A stretch of DNA of 35,713 nucleotides, taken from the NCBI GenBank assembly GCA_019415645.1, contig DXYV01000027.1:1-35713 (forward strand), given 5' to 3'. Positions 1 to 8,694 of this stretch are shown here, piece after piece (position 1 is the stretch's first letter; each line of letters starts with the position of its first letter). Made by a program: the position numbers and the translations under genes. This DNA comes from Clostridiales bacterium (GTDB lineage Bacteria; Bacillota; Clostridia; Oscillospirales; Oscillospiraceae). The notes beneath the pieces were generated by a model that worked only from the letters and a program-made list of their open reading frames with translations, searched no databases and was not told where the DNA came from.

Positions 1-1
1 A

Positions 2-1171
2 ACCCCAACGCCTCCGGCCGCCGCCGGTCCATGGACCGTCCGACGGCTGGCCGGCCTTGTGACCGGAGCGGTCCTCCTGCTGGTGCTGGTTCTGGGCGGG
101 GTGCTTCTGAGCCGCGATACGGGGGAGCTGACTGCGGCCCAGAAACGGCTGTTTGCCACGGCGCGGGTGACAGACGTGCTGGCCGATAACGCCCAGCCGG
201 AAGACTGGAGCGAGGGCCTGAGACTGGGAGCGCAGGAGATCGAGGTGGAGGTGCTCAGCGGTCCCTACCGGGGCGCTGTTCTGGAGACGGTCAATTATCT
301 CAGCGCCTATTCCAATGTGGACTGTAAGGTGGGCACCCGGGTGATCGTGCGCCTGGACCTGGACGACGCGGGGGAGCCCTATATCGTCTCCGTTCCCAAC
401 TATGACCGGGGAACCGTGTTGCTGGGAATGATCGCCGTGTTCTGCCTGATTTTGATTGTGATCGGCGGAAAGAAGGGGGTCATGGCGCTGCTGGGGCTGG
501 CTTATACCCTGGCGGGAATCTGGTTTCTTCTGATTCCCCTCATCCTCCGCGGCGCACCGCCCATTCCCGCCTCGGTGGCGATCGCGACCCTGACCGCCGT
601 TGCTTCCCTGCTGATGCTCACGGGCTTTACCCGGAAAACACTGTGCGCCGTTCTCGGCTGCGCCTGCGGCGTGGCCGCGGCGGGACTGTTCGCCTGGGCG
701 GTGGGGACCATCACGCCTATCAGCGGCTTCAATATGTCCGAGGCGGAGGATCTGGTCCTCCGGGCGTATGACGACCCCATTCAGATTCGGGGCCTGTTGG
801 TCAGCGGTATTTTGATCGCCGCGCTGGGCGCGGTGATGGACGTGGCCATGTCCATTGCCTCGGCCTGCAGTGAGCTGTGCGAGGTGGAGCCTGCGATTAC
901 GCCGGGCCGTATCTTCCGCTCCGGGATGAACATCGGGCGGGACGCTATGGGCACCATGGCGAACACCCTGATCTTGGCCTTCGCCGGTGCGGCGCTGAAC
1001 ATGCTGATTTTGTTCCAGGTCTACGGTTACCCGCTGATTCAGATCATCAACAGCGACAATATGGCCATCGAACTGATTCAGAGCGTGGCCGGTTCGGTGG
1101 GAATCATATTGACGGTCCCGCTGGTGGCCCTGTTCAGTGCGCGCCTGCTCAAGCCGAAAGGACAAGGATAA
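2..1171 (+). CDS. YibE/F family membrane protein, 5' end outside window
   Basis: Multi-pass membrane protein of the YibE/F family, whose transport role is poorly defined. The frame stays open to the left edge, so the true start probably lies upstream. A GTG at 59 would give 370 residues, but the residues before it continue plausibly into the first hydrophobic segment. Counting from that GTG, there is an N-terminal membrane segment (about residues 3-18), an extracytoplasmic beta-rich domain to about residue 115 with the family-like YRGAVLETVNYLS stretch, then about seven hydrophobic segments to the C-terminus, including the polar PGRIFRSGMNIGRDAMGTMANTLILAF block typical of the family. It is convergent with the operon on the other strand. 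I am sure of the family; no specific substrate can be assigned. Confidence 0.85.
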   Translation, partial: TPTPPAAAGPWTVRRLAGLVTGAVLLLVLVLGGVLLSRDTGELTAAQKRLFATARVTDVLADNAQPEDWSEGLRLGAQEIEVEVLSGPYRGAVLETVNYLSAYSNVDCKVGTRVIVRLDLDDAGEPYIVSVPNYDRGTVLLGMIAVFCLILIVIGGKKGVMALLGLAYTLAGIWFLLIPLILRGAPPIPASVAIATLTAVASLLMLTGFTRKTLCAVLGCACGVAAAGLFAWAVGTITPISGFNMSEAEDLVLRAYDDPIQIRGLLVSGILIAALGAVMDVAMSIASACSELCEVEPAITPGRIFRSGMNIGRDAMGTMANTLILAFAGAALNMLILFQVYGYPLIQIINSDNMAIELIQSVAGSVGIILTVPLVALFSARLLKPKGQG

Positions 1172-1273
1172 AGCAAGACGGCAGAAAACCGCACGTCTGG
1201 CTCATTTTTCTACAGGCCTTCTTGTATGCTTTGCAGAACAGTAGAAGAGAGAAGCGGTTATAAAAGAAAAGCA

Positions 1274-1304
1274 GAACGCCCGGAGCTCTTTGCTCCGGGC
1301 GTTC
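1274..1304 (-). terminator. Intrinsic terminator of the minus-strand catabolic operon
   Basis: A perfect 13-bp stem (1274-1286 with 1292-1304) closes a 5-nt TCTTT loop. Read on the minus strand it is followed by a T-rich run (TGCTTTTCTTTTAT), so it ends the operon whose last gene stops at 1339. On the plus strand no T-run follows, although the stem may also slow transcription leaving the YibE/F gene. Confidence 0.85.
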
Positions 1305-1338
1305 CGCGTGTTATGGGGAGAGTAGGAAGAAAACATGT

Positions 1339-2178
1339 TTACAGCTTGAGGATACGGGCAGCCACGTCGTAGAATACTTCCCGTTTGGCCTCGCCCTCCA
1401 GTCCCCAGTTGCGGTCCACATATTCCGCCGCGGCCTGCGTGGGGGCCAGGGGGTGGGCCGAGCCGAAGAGAATCTTGCCTTTGGCCAGCTTTTTGGCGGC
1501 CTTGGCGTAATCCTCCGAGCCGGGGGCAATGGTGCCATAGGCATCGGGGAGCAGATAGACGTTCTTGTCGATCATGGCCAGGGCGATGCACTCCTTGGTC
1601 CAGGGCCAGCCGCCGTGGGCCACGATAAAGGTCAGGCCGGGGAATTTGCGGGCAGCGATGTCCAGACGGCGAGGGGCCTCCGGATCAAAGGGCGCGCCCT
1701 TCATGGCGTGCGCGCTGTAATTGATCATCAGAGGAATCTGATTCTCCTCCAGCATCTGATAGAGCGGGAACAGACGCTCGTCGTCGGCGGTAAAGTAGGT
1801 CTCCGGGGAGAAGCCGCTTTCAATGGCGATTCCCTTGCCCTCGCCCTCCAGAACGGTGCGCCGGACCTCGTCCAGCGCCTGCTGGCCGGAGAGGGGATTG
1901 ACCGAGGGGAACAGAATGAAGCGTCCGGGGTATTGATGGCTGAGCTCCAGCAGCTCCTCATAAGTGACGCCAAACTCATCCCGGCCCGGAACCACCGCCA
2001 GGTCGATGCCCGCGGCGTCCATCTCCTGAATCAGCAGATCCACGGACTTTTCCCGGACGGAGGGCGGCATATGGGTCTCGGTGTGCCCGTAGGAGCTGCG
2101 CTCCAGGTCGTCCAGATCTTCATAAAACTTCAGGTAATGGCCAAAGGGAGGCCGGACGCGAAAATCAATTTTTTTCAC
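1339..2178 (-). CDS. Amidohydrolase-like TIM-barrel protein lacking the HxH metal motif
   Basis: 279 residues; COG2159-type amidohydrolase/decarboxylase fold (related to ACMSD-type enzymes). The start is a GTG at 2178, with AAAGGAA just upstream. The usual N-terminal metal motif (D/I-x-H-x-H) is replaced by D5-F-R-V-R9-P-P, and the late barrel motif usually containing Asp (FGSD-x-P) reads FGSAHP. The central VAHGGWPW histidine is kept. It therefore probably binds metal differently, or not at all. It is the last gene of the operon, 51 nt after the transporter, and presumably acts on an intermediate or product of the flavoenzymes. Hydrolase or decarboxylase activity is only a family-level inference. 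Confidence 0.75.
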   Translation of the reverse strand: MKKIDFRVRPPFGHYLKFYEDLDDLERSSYGHTETHMPPSVREKSVDLLIQEMDAAGIDLAVVPGRDEFGVTYEELLELSHQYPGRFILFPSVNPLSGQQALDEVRRTVLEGEGKGIAIESGFSPETYFTADDERLFPLYQMLEENQIPLMINYSAHAMKGAPFDPEAPRRLDIAARKFPGLTFIVAHGGWPWTKECIALAMIDKNVYLLPDAYGTIAPGSEDYAKAAKKLAKGKILFGSAHPLAPTQAAAEYVDRNWGLEGEAKREVFYDVAARILKL

Positions 2179-2229
2179 AATGACGTTCCTTTCCGCAGGG
2201 ATTATCAGTGGCCAGAGGCCGGCGTATGG

Positions 2230-3612
2230 TTAGAGCAGGCCGATCAGCATCCAGTAGGGGATGCCGATGGCGGCCAGATAGACCAGCATGATCAGGGCCT
2301 TGACACCCATGAGCTTGGCAAAGTCCTTTAGGTACATGCCGCCGAAGGTGAAGGCCACCAGGTGCATGCCGGACTCATAGGGCATTAGCAGGTTGTCCAG
2401 ACCCAGCACATAGGAATACAGAACCGGGGCGGGATTGACGCCGATTCCGGTGGCGATATCGGCCAGAGGCGCAGACAGGGAGGTCATGGCGGCCAGCGGC
2501 GTCAGGGCGAAGTTGATGACGAAGCCGAACACATAGGACAGCAGGGTGAAACCATAGGCGCCGGTGCTGGACAGCACGGGAGCCAGAGCGTCCGCGATAA
2601 ACTGGCCCGCGCCCACGGCGTTGGCCACGGTGCCGATGGCCATGCAGCCGCCGACAAAGACCAGGGTGGACAGGTTGACGCCGGCGAAGTCCTCCTTCTT
2701 GGCAACCCGCATACCGGGGAAGTAGAGGATAGCAGGGGCGACCAGGAAGCCGTACACCTCGGCCAGACCATGGAACTGGGCGGTGAACAGGTAGACGATG
2801 AGCAGCACGGCCACAACCAGACACTTCTTTTCGTCGCCGGTCATTTTGCCCAGCTTTTCATACTCGGACTGGAAATACAGCTTGCCGTTGATCTCCTTCT
2901 CCGGCTTCATCAGTCTTGGGATCATCAGGCAGAGGATGAAGAACAGCGGGATCATTGCCAAATTCTGTTTGAGGAATTCAAAATAGGATACCTGAATGCC
3001 CGCTGCGCCCAGGGCCACGCCCACCTGGGTGGGCGCATAGATAAACAGCTGGGCTTCCATATAACCCAAAATGGCCGACATATAGATACCACAGGCTGCT
3101 TTGGACTTACCCAGATCGAAGGCTTCGCAGATGCTGCGGCCCAGGGCCAGAAACACCATGCACACCCAGGCGCTGGGGACCAGCAGGTTTAGAATCAGGC
3201 CGGCCAGGAAAAAGCCGTAAATGATGCCCTTATAAGAGGCACCCGTCTTGATAATGGCCCAGTAGCCAATCCGCTTGAGGATGCCCACCCGGTCGTAGAT
3301 GGCGGCAATCAGGAAACAGCCAAAGACGATCCAGACCACCGGCTGGGTCCAGGGGGCCATGGCGGTGCCGAAGTCCACGATTCCGGTCACCGCGTAGGCC
3401 AGCGGAAGCAGGAGCGCGGGAATGGCGCTGTGGACCTGATCGAACGCGAACATCAGAATGGCGCAAATGGTCAGCGCGAAGAAAATGCGCAGTTCACTGG
3501 TGTAGGTTTCGCTGGTCGGGATCAGCAATAAGATGACCGGGACCAAGATCGTAACGATCCACGAAATAATAGCTTTGATGGGCAGTGTTTTAGTTCCAGC
3601 TGCTTGACTCAT
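2230..3612 (-). CDS. DASS/SLC13-type carboxylate transporter
   Basis: 460-residue integral membrane protein with about 11-12 hydrophobic segments, resembling the divalent-anion:sodium symporter (SLC13, CitT/SdcS) family. Family-like parts are two re-entrant-type regions, one near VPSAWVCMVFLALGRSI and one near NFALTPLAAMTSLSAP, and a glycine-rich GGCMAIGTVANAVGAG stretch in the second half. The start ATG follows GAGGGGG at 7 nt. The family imports di- and tricarboxylates or related organic anions with Na+. Here it is cotranscribed with two flavin reductases and an SDR, so it probably imports the carboxylated substrate of that pathway. The exact substrate is unknown. Confidence 0.8.
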   Translation of the reverse strand: MSQAAGTKTLPIKAIISWIVTILVPVILLLIPTSETYTSELRIFFALTICAILMFAFDQVHSAIPALLLPLAYAVTGIVDFGTAMAPWTQPVVWIVFGCFLIAAIYDRVGILKRIGYWAIIKTGASYKGIIYGFFLAGLILNLLVPSAWVCMVFLALGRSICEAFDLGKSKAACGIYMSAILGYMEAQLFIYAPTQVGVALGAAGIQVSYFEFLKQNLAMIPLFFILCLMIPRLMKPEKEINGKLYFQSEYEKLGKMTGDEKKCLVVAVLLIVYLFTAQFHGLAEVYGFLVAPAILYFPGMRVAKKEDFAGVNLSTLVFVGGCMAIGTVANAVGAGQFIADALAPVLSSTGAYGFTLLSYVFGFVINFALTPLAAMTSLSAPLADIATGIGVNPAPVLYSYVLGLDNLLMPYESGMHLVAFTFGGMYLKDFAKLMGVKALIMLVYLAAIGIPYWMLIGLL

Positions 3613-3677
3613 AAAATTTCCCCCTCAAAAAATAGTCTTTTTGAATGCTGCGCATGGAACAGTGCGCCGTAAGGCGC

Positions 3678-5684
3678 TCAAAAGCGATGCAAGCTCAGGG
3701 CCGCGTCGAAACCGTCATGGACCGCCTCCTTGATCATACCGGGTTTTTTGCAGTCGCCCACAGGAATGACATCAAAGGCGGTGTCCCGGAAGGAGTCCCG
3801 CTGGGCGGCATTGGCCACCCGGCCGGTGCACAGAAGCACGGAGTCTGCGGGCAGCCGCTCCTCGCCGTCCGGCGTGGAGACCAGCACGCCGTCGTCCTCG
3901 ATAGCCAGGCAGCGGGTCTTGGTTTTGATTTGAATATCCGGATTGAGACCCAGCTGGCGCAGCAGCATCATCCGGGGGCCCAGATTGGCGTCGCGGGCGA
4001 TGTGCTCCTCCATTTCCACCACGGTGGGGATACAGCCGTGCTCGCCCAAATGGACGGCCATTTCACAGCCTACCTGGCCGCCGCCGATGATGACGACGCG
4101 TTTGCCGAGCTGCTCCTCACGGCCAAATACGTCTACGCCCTGAAGCACATGGGGCTTCTCCACGCCGGGAATGGGCGGCACAGCGGCCTCGGAACCCACG
4201 GCCACAATGACCGCGTCGAACTTCATGCGCGAAATCTGCTCGGCGGCGGCCTCGCAGTTGAGCCGCACCTTGATGGCGGCGTCCCGCACCTGTTTGATCA
4301 GGTAATTGCGGAAGTTGGCCACGTCGTCCTTGAACCAGAAGCGGTCAGCGAACAGGTTGAGCTGGCCGCCCAGCTTGTCGCTGCGCTCGAAGAGGGTCAC
4401 CTCATGGCCCCGGGCGTTGGCCTCCAGCGCGGCCTCCAGTCCGGCCGGGCCGCCGCCGATGACCGCCACCTTTTTGACGCAGCCGGCGGGCGGGAACTTC
4501 TCTTTGTAGAAATGGCTGCCATAGGTCGGGTTCACCGCGCAGCTGAAGTTCCAGGTGGAGGACTCGTCATCCAGTACGGCGTCGGCAATGGCTTTGCGCA
4601 TGGCGCCGTCGCAGCAGTTGTTGCAGCGGATGCAGGTGCGGATGTCGTCCGCCCGGCCGGCCCGGGCCTTGTTGGCCCACTCCTCGTCAGCGATCCACTG
4701 ACGGCCCATGAGCACATAGTCCGCTTTGCCGGAGGCGATGATCTCCTCGGCCAGTTCCGGGGTGTTGATGCCGCCCACGACGCCCACGGGAATCTTGACC
4801 CCGGCCTTTTTCACCTGCTCGGACATGGCCGCATTATGGCCATGGGCGATAAAGCAGGAGGGATGCATGAAGCCGCGGGTCCTGGCGTCAAAACGGGTAG
4901 CGGCGGAGATGTGGACCAGGTCCGCCAGGTCCTCCAGCTCCTTGATGTAATAGATGGTGTCCTCGATCTCGATGCCGCCAGGGGACATCTCCGAGCCGCT
5001 CATCCGCAGCTCGATGAGGATGTTGCTGCCCATCTTCTGGCGCACGCGCTCCAGCACCATACGCGGGAATTTGATGCGGTTTTCCCGGCTGCCGCCGTGG
5101 CCGTCGGTGCGGGTGTTGATCAGTGGGGAGAGCCAGCCGCCGAAGAGCCAGCCGTGTCCATAGTGCAGGCAGACCATGTCGAATCCGCCCCGCCAGGCCA
5201 TATGGACACCCTTGGCGACGATGTCCGCCACATAGTTCATGTCGTCCTCGGTCATGGCACGGACCTTCTGGCCGTTGGGCATGACGCGGTCCACGGCGCT
5301 GATGGGAATAGTTTTTCCGTCGTTGAACTCCGGAATGGCGAAGTGGCCGGAGTGATTGAGCTCTACCGAGGTGCGCGCGCCATAGGCGTGGGCATAATTG
5401 TTGAACTTGTTCAGTTGGGGCAGGGTCCGGATGTCGGTCAGATCCAGTTGGGCGGGGTGGGAGGCGCAGGTGGACAGGTCAAAGCGGGTCTCACCCACGT
5501 GGACGCAGCCGGCGCCGCCCCGGGCCCGCTTGGCATAGAATTCAATGCTGTCGTCCAGCATGACGTGGCTGGCCGGGTCGTGCTCCGTACTCATGGGCGC
5601 CATGAAAATACGGTTTTTGAACTCGACCTGCTGCTTGCCCACATAGAGGGGCTCAAACAAATGGGGGTAATACTTGTGTGCCAT
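3678..5684 (-). CDS. OYE-family FMN/FAD/4Fe-4S NAD(P)H-dependent enoate-type reductase, paralog 1
   Basis: 668 residues, the full length for the 2,4-dienoyl-CoA reductase/BaiCD/daidzein-reductase superfamily. Order: FMN TIM barrel (about 1-345) with ELNHSGHF, the HYGHGWLFGGWLSP loop and GGS-x-ENR; iron-sulfur cysteines C351, C354, C357/C358 and C382; FAD Rossmann motif VIGGGPAGLEAA (about 398); NAD(P)H motif IIGGGQVGCEMA. Where E. coli FadH has an active-site Tyr in the GYL loop, this protein has Trp. Such enzymes reduce C=C bonds conjugated to a carbonyl, using NAD(P)H through the FeS/FAD/FMN chain. It starts 23 nt after its close paralog ends, so the pair looks like a tandem duplication. 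The substrate is unknown; a cyclic or aromatic-derived enone or enoate is possible. Confidence 0.85.
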   Translation of the reverse strand: MAHKYYPHLFEPLYVGKQQVEFKNRIFMAPMSTEHDPASHVMLDDSIEFYAKRARGGAGCVHVGETRFDLSTCASHPAQLDLTDIRTLPQLNKFNNYAHAYGARTSVELNHSGHFAIPEFNDGKTIPISAVDRVMPNGQKVRAMTEDDMNYVADIVAKGVHMAWRGGFDMVCLHYGHGWLFGGWLSPLINTRTDGHGGSRENRIKFPRMVLERVRQKMGSNILIELRMSGSEMSPGGIEIEDTIYYIKELEDLADLVHISAATRFDARTRGFMHPSCFIAHGHNAAMSEQVKKAGVKIPVGVVGGINTPELAEEIIASGKADYVLMGRQWIADEEWANKARAGRADDIRTCIRCNNCCDGAMRKAIADAVLDDESSTWNFSCAVNPTYGSHFYKEKFPPAGCVKKVAVIGGGPAGLEAALEANARGHEVTLFERSDKLGGQLNLFADRFWFKDDVANFRNYLIKQVRDAAIKVRLNCEAAAEQISRMKFDAVIVAVGSEAAVPPIPGVEKPHVLQGVDVFGREEQLGKRVVIIGGGQVGCEMAVHLGEHGCIPTVVEMEEHIARDANLGPRMMLLRQLGLNPDIQIKTKTRCLAIEDDGVLVSTPDGEERLPADSVLLCTGRVANAAQRDSFRDTAFDVIPVGDCKKPGMIKEAVHDGFDAALSLHRF

Positions 5685-5707
5685 AGTGATATCCTTCCTT
5701 TCCTCTC

Positions 5708-7723
5708 TTAGTCAAATGCATGCAAGCTCAGGGCCGCGTTGAAGCCGCTGTGAATCGCGTCCTTGACCAGACCGGGCCGCTCACAGTCGCCCACTGGAAT
5801 CACATCGAAGGCAACGCCCAGGAAGGAGTCCCGCTCCTCGGCCCGGGCCTTCATGCCGGTACACAGTACCACCGTATCCGCTGGGAAGAAGACCGTCTCG
5901 CCTTTCTCATTCTCAGCCTGTACGCCCTCCGGCGTAATGGCCAGGCAGCGGGTCTGGGTGTGGGAAGTGACGCCTTGGGTGCGGTCCATCTGCCGCAGTA
6001 CATGGAGCCGGGAGCTGAGCTTGGCGTCGGCGGCCAGATATTCGCCCATTTCCAGCACCGTGGGGATGCAGCCGCGTTCACCCAGATGGATGGACAGCTC
6101 GCAGCCCACCTGGCCGCCGCCCACGATGACGACCCGCTTGCCCACCTGTTCCTCCCGGCCGAACACATCCACGCCGAGCATCACATTGGGACCGTCCGCA
6201 CCGGGCAGCGGGGGCACATTGGGGACCGAGCCCACCGCCACGATCACTGCGTCGGGGTTGAGGGCCTCCACCAGGTCCCGGGTCCCTCTGGTGTTCAGGC
6301 GGATTTCGATTTTCCGGTCGCGGACCTGCTTGATGAAGTAATCCCGCAGCCGGGCCAGATCCTTCTTGAACCAGAGCCGGTCCGGATAGACATTGAGCCA
6401 GCCGCCCAGACGGTCGGACTGCTCCAGCAGTGTGACGTTGTGGCCGCGGATACTGGCCTCCAGCGCGGCCTGCATTCCGGCCACGCCGCCGCCCACCACC
6501 ACAACGTTCTTGACGCAGCCGGCGGGCGGGAATTTCTCCCGGTAGGCATAGCAGCCATACAGGGGATTGACCGCGCAGGCGAAGTTCAGGCTGGCGGACT
6601 CGTCGTCCAGCACCGACTTGGAGATGGCCTTGCGAAGGGCGCCGTCAATGCAGTGGTTGCAGCGGATGCAGGGGCAGATATCGTCCGCCCGGCCGGCCCG
6701 GGCCTTGTTGGCCCACTCCGGATCGGCGACCCAGGGGCGGGCCAGGAGCACATAGTCAGCCATACCCTCAGCCAGAATCTTCTCGGCCAGTTCCGGGGTG
6801 TTGACGCCGCCCACGCAGCCCACAGGAATTTTGATTCCCGCCTGCTTTACTTTCAGCGCCATGGGGGCGGTGTGGCCGGGCTGGACGAAGCAGGTGGGGT
6901 GCATATCGCCCCGGGTATCCGCGTTCCAGCGGGTGCCGGAGGAGATGTGGACCAGATCCACCACGTCCTCCAGCATCTTGATGATCTCGATGGTGTCCTC
7001 GATCTCCAGGCCGCCGGGGGTGAGTTCGGAGCCGCTCAGCCGCAGCTCCAGCAGGATGTTGTCGCCCACCTTCTGGCGGATGCGCTCAATGACCATGCGA
7101 GGGAAGCGCACGCGGTTTTCCAGACTGCCGCCGTGGCGGTCGGTCCGCTGGTTGAGCAGGGGGGAGAGCCAGCCGCCGAAGAGCCAGCCGTGTCCGTAGT
7201 GGAGACAGGCCATGTCGAAGCCGCCCCGCCAGGCCATGTGGATGGCGTTGGCGTAGATGTCGGCCACATAGTCCATATCCTCCTCGCTCATCTCCCGGAC
7301 CAGATTGCCGTTGGGCATCCGCCGGACGGTGGCGCTCATGGGCGGCGTATGGCCGTCGTTGAACGCGGGAATGGCGAAATGACCGGCGTGGTTGAGCTCC
7401 AGCGAGGTCCGGGCCCCATAGGTGTGGGCGTAGTTGTTGAACTTGTTGAGCTGGGGCAGGGTCTTGGGGTCGGTCAGATCCAGCTGGCAGGGATGGGCCA
7501 CGCTGTTGACCTTGTCAAAGCGGGTCTCGCCCACGTGGACGCAGCCGGCGCCGCCCCGAGCCCGCTTGGCGTAGAATTCCACGTTGTCATCCTGCATGAC
7601 CTGGCTGGCCGGGTCGTTCTCCGAGCTCATGGGCGAGGTGAACACCCGGTTCTTGAAGCGGATCTGGTGCTTGCCCGCATACATGGGGGCAAACAGATGA
7701 GGGTAATACTCCTGAAACGCCAT
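5708..7723 (-). CDS. OYE-family FMN/FAD/4Fe-4S NAD(P)H-dependent enoate-type reductase, paralog 2
   Basis: 671 residues with the same architecture as the next gene in the operon; by eye well over half the residues match across the whole length. It has the barrel loop HYGHGWLFGGWLSP, GGSLENR, the FAD motif VVGGGVAGMQAA and the NAD(P)H motif IVGGGQVGCELS. The iron-sulfur motif is C352-x2-C355-x2-C358-I359, so the canonical third-cysteine position (C-x2-C-x3-C) holds Ile and the Cys sits one residue earlier; an extra Cys lies at 350. It starts 12 nt after the SDR stop, with GGAGG at 6 nt. Two divergent copies in one operon suggest two successive C=C reductions or two stereo-outcomes; this is inference. 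Confidence 0.85.
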   Translation of the reverse strand: MAFQEYYPHLFAPMYAGKHQIRFKNRVFTSPMSSENDPASQVMQDDNVEFYAKRARGGAGCVHVGETRFDKVNSVAHPCQLDLTDPKTLPQLNKFNNYAHTYGARTSLELNHAGHFAIPAFNDGHTPPMSATVRRMPNGNLVREMSEEDMDYVADIYANAIHMAWRGGFDMACLHYGHGWLFGGWLSPLLNQRTDRHGGSLENRVRFPRMVIERIRQKVGDNILLELRLSGSELTPGGLEIEDTIEIIKMLEDVVDLVHISSGTRWNADTRGDMHPTCFVQPGHTAPMALKVKQAGIKIPVGCVGGVNTPELAEKILAEGMADYVLLARPWVADPEWANKARAGRADDICPCIRCNHCIDGALRKAISKSVLDDESASLNFACAVNPLYGCYAYREKFPPAGCVKNVVVVGGGVAGMQAALEASIRGHNVTLLEQSDRLGGWLNVYPDRLWFKKDLARLRDYFIKQVRDRKIEIRLNTRGTRDLVEALNPDAVIVAVGSVPNVPPLPGADGPNVMLGVDVFGREEQVGKRVVIVGGGQVGCELSIHLGERGCIPTVLEMGEYLAADAKLSSRLHVLRQMDRTQGVTSHTQTRCLAITPEGVQAENEKGETVFFPADTVVLCTGMKARAEERDSFLGVAFDVIPVGDCERPGLVKDAIHSGFNAALSLHAFD

Positions 7724-7735
7724 GTCAGCCTCCGA

Positions 7736-8545
7736 TCAGCCCACGCCGCCGCGCTTGGCCGCGCCGGCGCTGTTGCCGCCGTCCAGGCAGATGGCCTGGC
7801 CCGTGATGTAGGCGGCCATGTCGCTGCACAGGAAGAATACGTTCAGCGCTACCTCCTTGGCAGTGCCCAGGCGGCGGAGGGGGATGCCGGCGGCCACGCG
7901 CTCGGCATGGCCGGGCGTGGTGGCGATCATGTTGTCCATTAGCTTGGTGCCGGTGGTGGCGCCGGGGCAGATGACGTTGACCCGGATGTTCTCCGGCCCT
8001 ACCTCGATGGCAGCGGTCTTGCTCAGGCCGATCAGACCGCTCTTGCTGGCGGCGTAAGCGCCCATGGTGGGGACGAACTTGATGCCGCCCAGGGAGCCGG
8101 TGTTGACGATGGCGCCGCCCTGGCCCTGACGGATGAGCTGGCGAATCTCATGCTTCATGCACAGATAGGTGCCCTTCAGGTTGGTGTCAAGGATCTCGTC
8201 CCAGAATTTCTCCTCCTGATCGGCCACCGACTGGGCAGGCATACGAATCTCGTCTGGGCCCACGCCGGCGTTGTTGAAGGCAAAGTCCAGATGGCCGAAG
8301 GCCTTGACCGTCTCGTCCACCATGCGCTCCACCTGGTCCTCGTGGGCGATATCGCACTGAATAAAGATGGCCTCGCCGCCGGAATCCTTGATCTCCTGGA
8401 CCACTGCCTGGCCGCCGGCCACGTTCTTGGCGGTGACGACGGCCACCTTGGCCCCTTCGCGGCCGAAGAGAAGCGCGGTCTCCCGGCCCATGCCGGTGGC
8501 GCCGCCCGTGACGATGATGACTTTTCCTTCCATCGTGATATTCAT
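7736..8545 (-). CDS. Short-chain dehydrogenase/reductase (classical SDR)
   Basis: 269 residues. The cofactor motif TGGATGMG lies at residues 13-20, followed by the NNAGVG motif, the catalytic Ser in NTGSLGG, Tyr and Lys in YAASKSG, and the C-terminal ITGQAICLDGG typical of the family. It oxidizes or reduces a hydroxyl/keto group with NAD(P)(H). It is the first gene of the operon, preceded by AGGAGG, and faces the LysR gene across 149 nt. With two enoate-type reductases behind it, a plausible role is interconversion of a ketone made or used by them, as in the SDR/OYE pairs of bile-acid or isoflavone reduction. The actual substrate is not readable from sequence. Confidence 0.88.
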   Translation of the reverse strand: MNITMEGKVIIVTGGATGMGRETALLFGREGAKVAVVTAKNVAGGQAVVQEIKDSGGEAIFIQCDIAHEDQVERMVDETVKAFGHLDFAFNNAGVGPDEIRMPAQSVADQEEKFWDEILDTNLKGTYLCMKHEIRQLIRQGQGGAIVNTGSLGGIKFVPTMGAYAASKSGLIGLSKTAAIEVGPENIRVNVICPGATTGTKLMDNMIATTPGHAERVAAGIPLRRLGTAKEVALNVFFLCSDMAAYITGQAICLDGGNSAGAAKRGGVG

Positions 8546-8566
8546 ACCGGTATTCCTCCTGCGATA

Positions 8567-8681
8567 TTGAAAATTTTGACTGTTTCTGCTAGAATACTGT
8601 TAAAATCATAACATGCACAAAAAAATCCGGATAGGAGTTTCCGGATTGGACACGTTGCAAAAAATTTCTCCCATGGGAGAA
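8567..8681. promoter_or_regulatory. Divergent control region between the SDR operon and the LysR gene
   Basis: A plus-strand sigma-A-like promoter is TTGAAA (8567-8572), 17-nt spacer, TAGAAT (8590-8595). On the minus strand an overlapping weak candidate is TTGTGC, 18 nt, TATTCT. An inverted repeat GTTA-N6-TAAC (8599-8612) lies over the overlap and could be a LysR site. Further on, AATCCGGA/TCCGGATT (8624-8647, 8-nt loop) and a perfect 16-nt palindrome TTCTCCCATGGGAGAA (8666-8681) lie in the lysR leader, just before its ribosome binding site. Confidence 0.5.
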
Positions 8682-8694
8682 GAGGTGCCGGGGA

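Noticed and set aside
3645..7942. Very long open frames (over 680 codons) on the plus strand opposite the flavoenzyme genes.
   Set aside because: They mirror the codon positions of clear minus-strand enzymes, are rich in His, Gly, Ala and Val as antisense frames of high-GC genes are, and have no recognizable domain.
1339..8545. The minus-strand operon as a bile-acid 7-dehydroxylation (bai) operon.
   Set aside because: The OYE pair and SDR resemble BaiCD/BaiH/BaiA only at family level; no CoA ligase, CoA transferase or 7-alpha-dehydratase gene is present.
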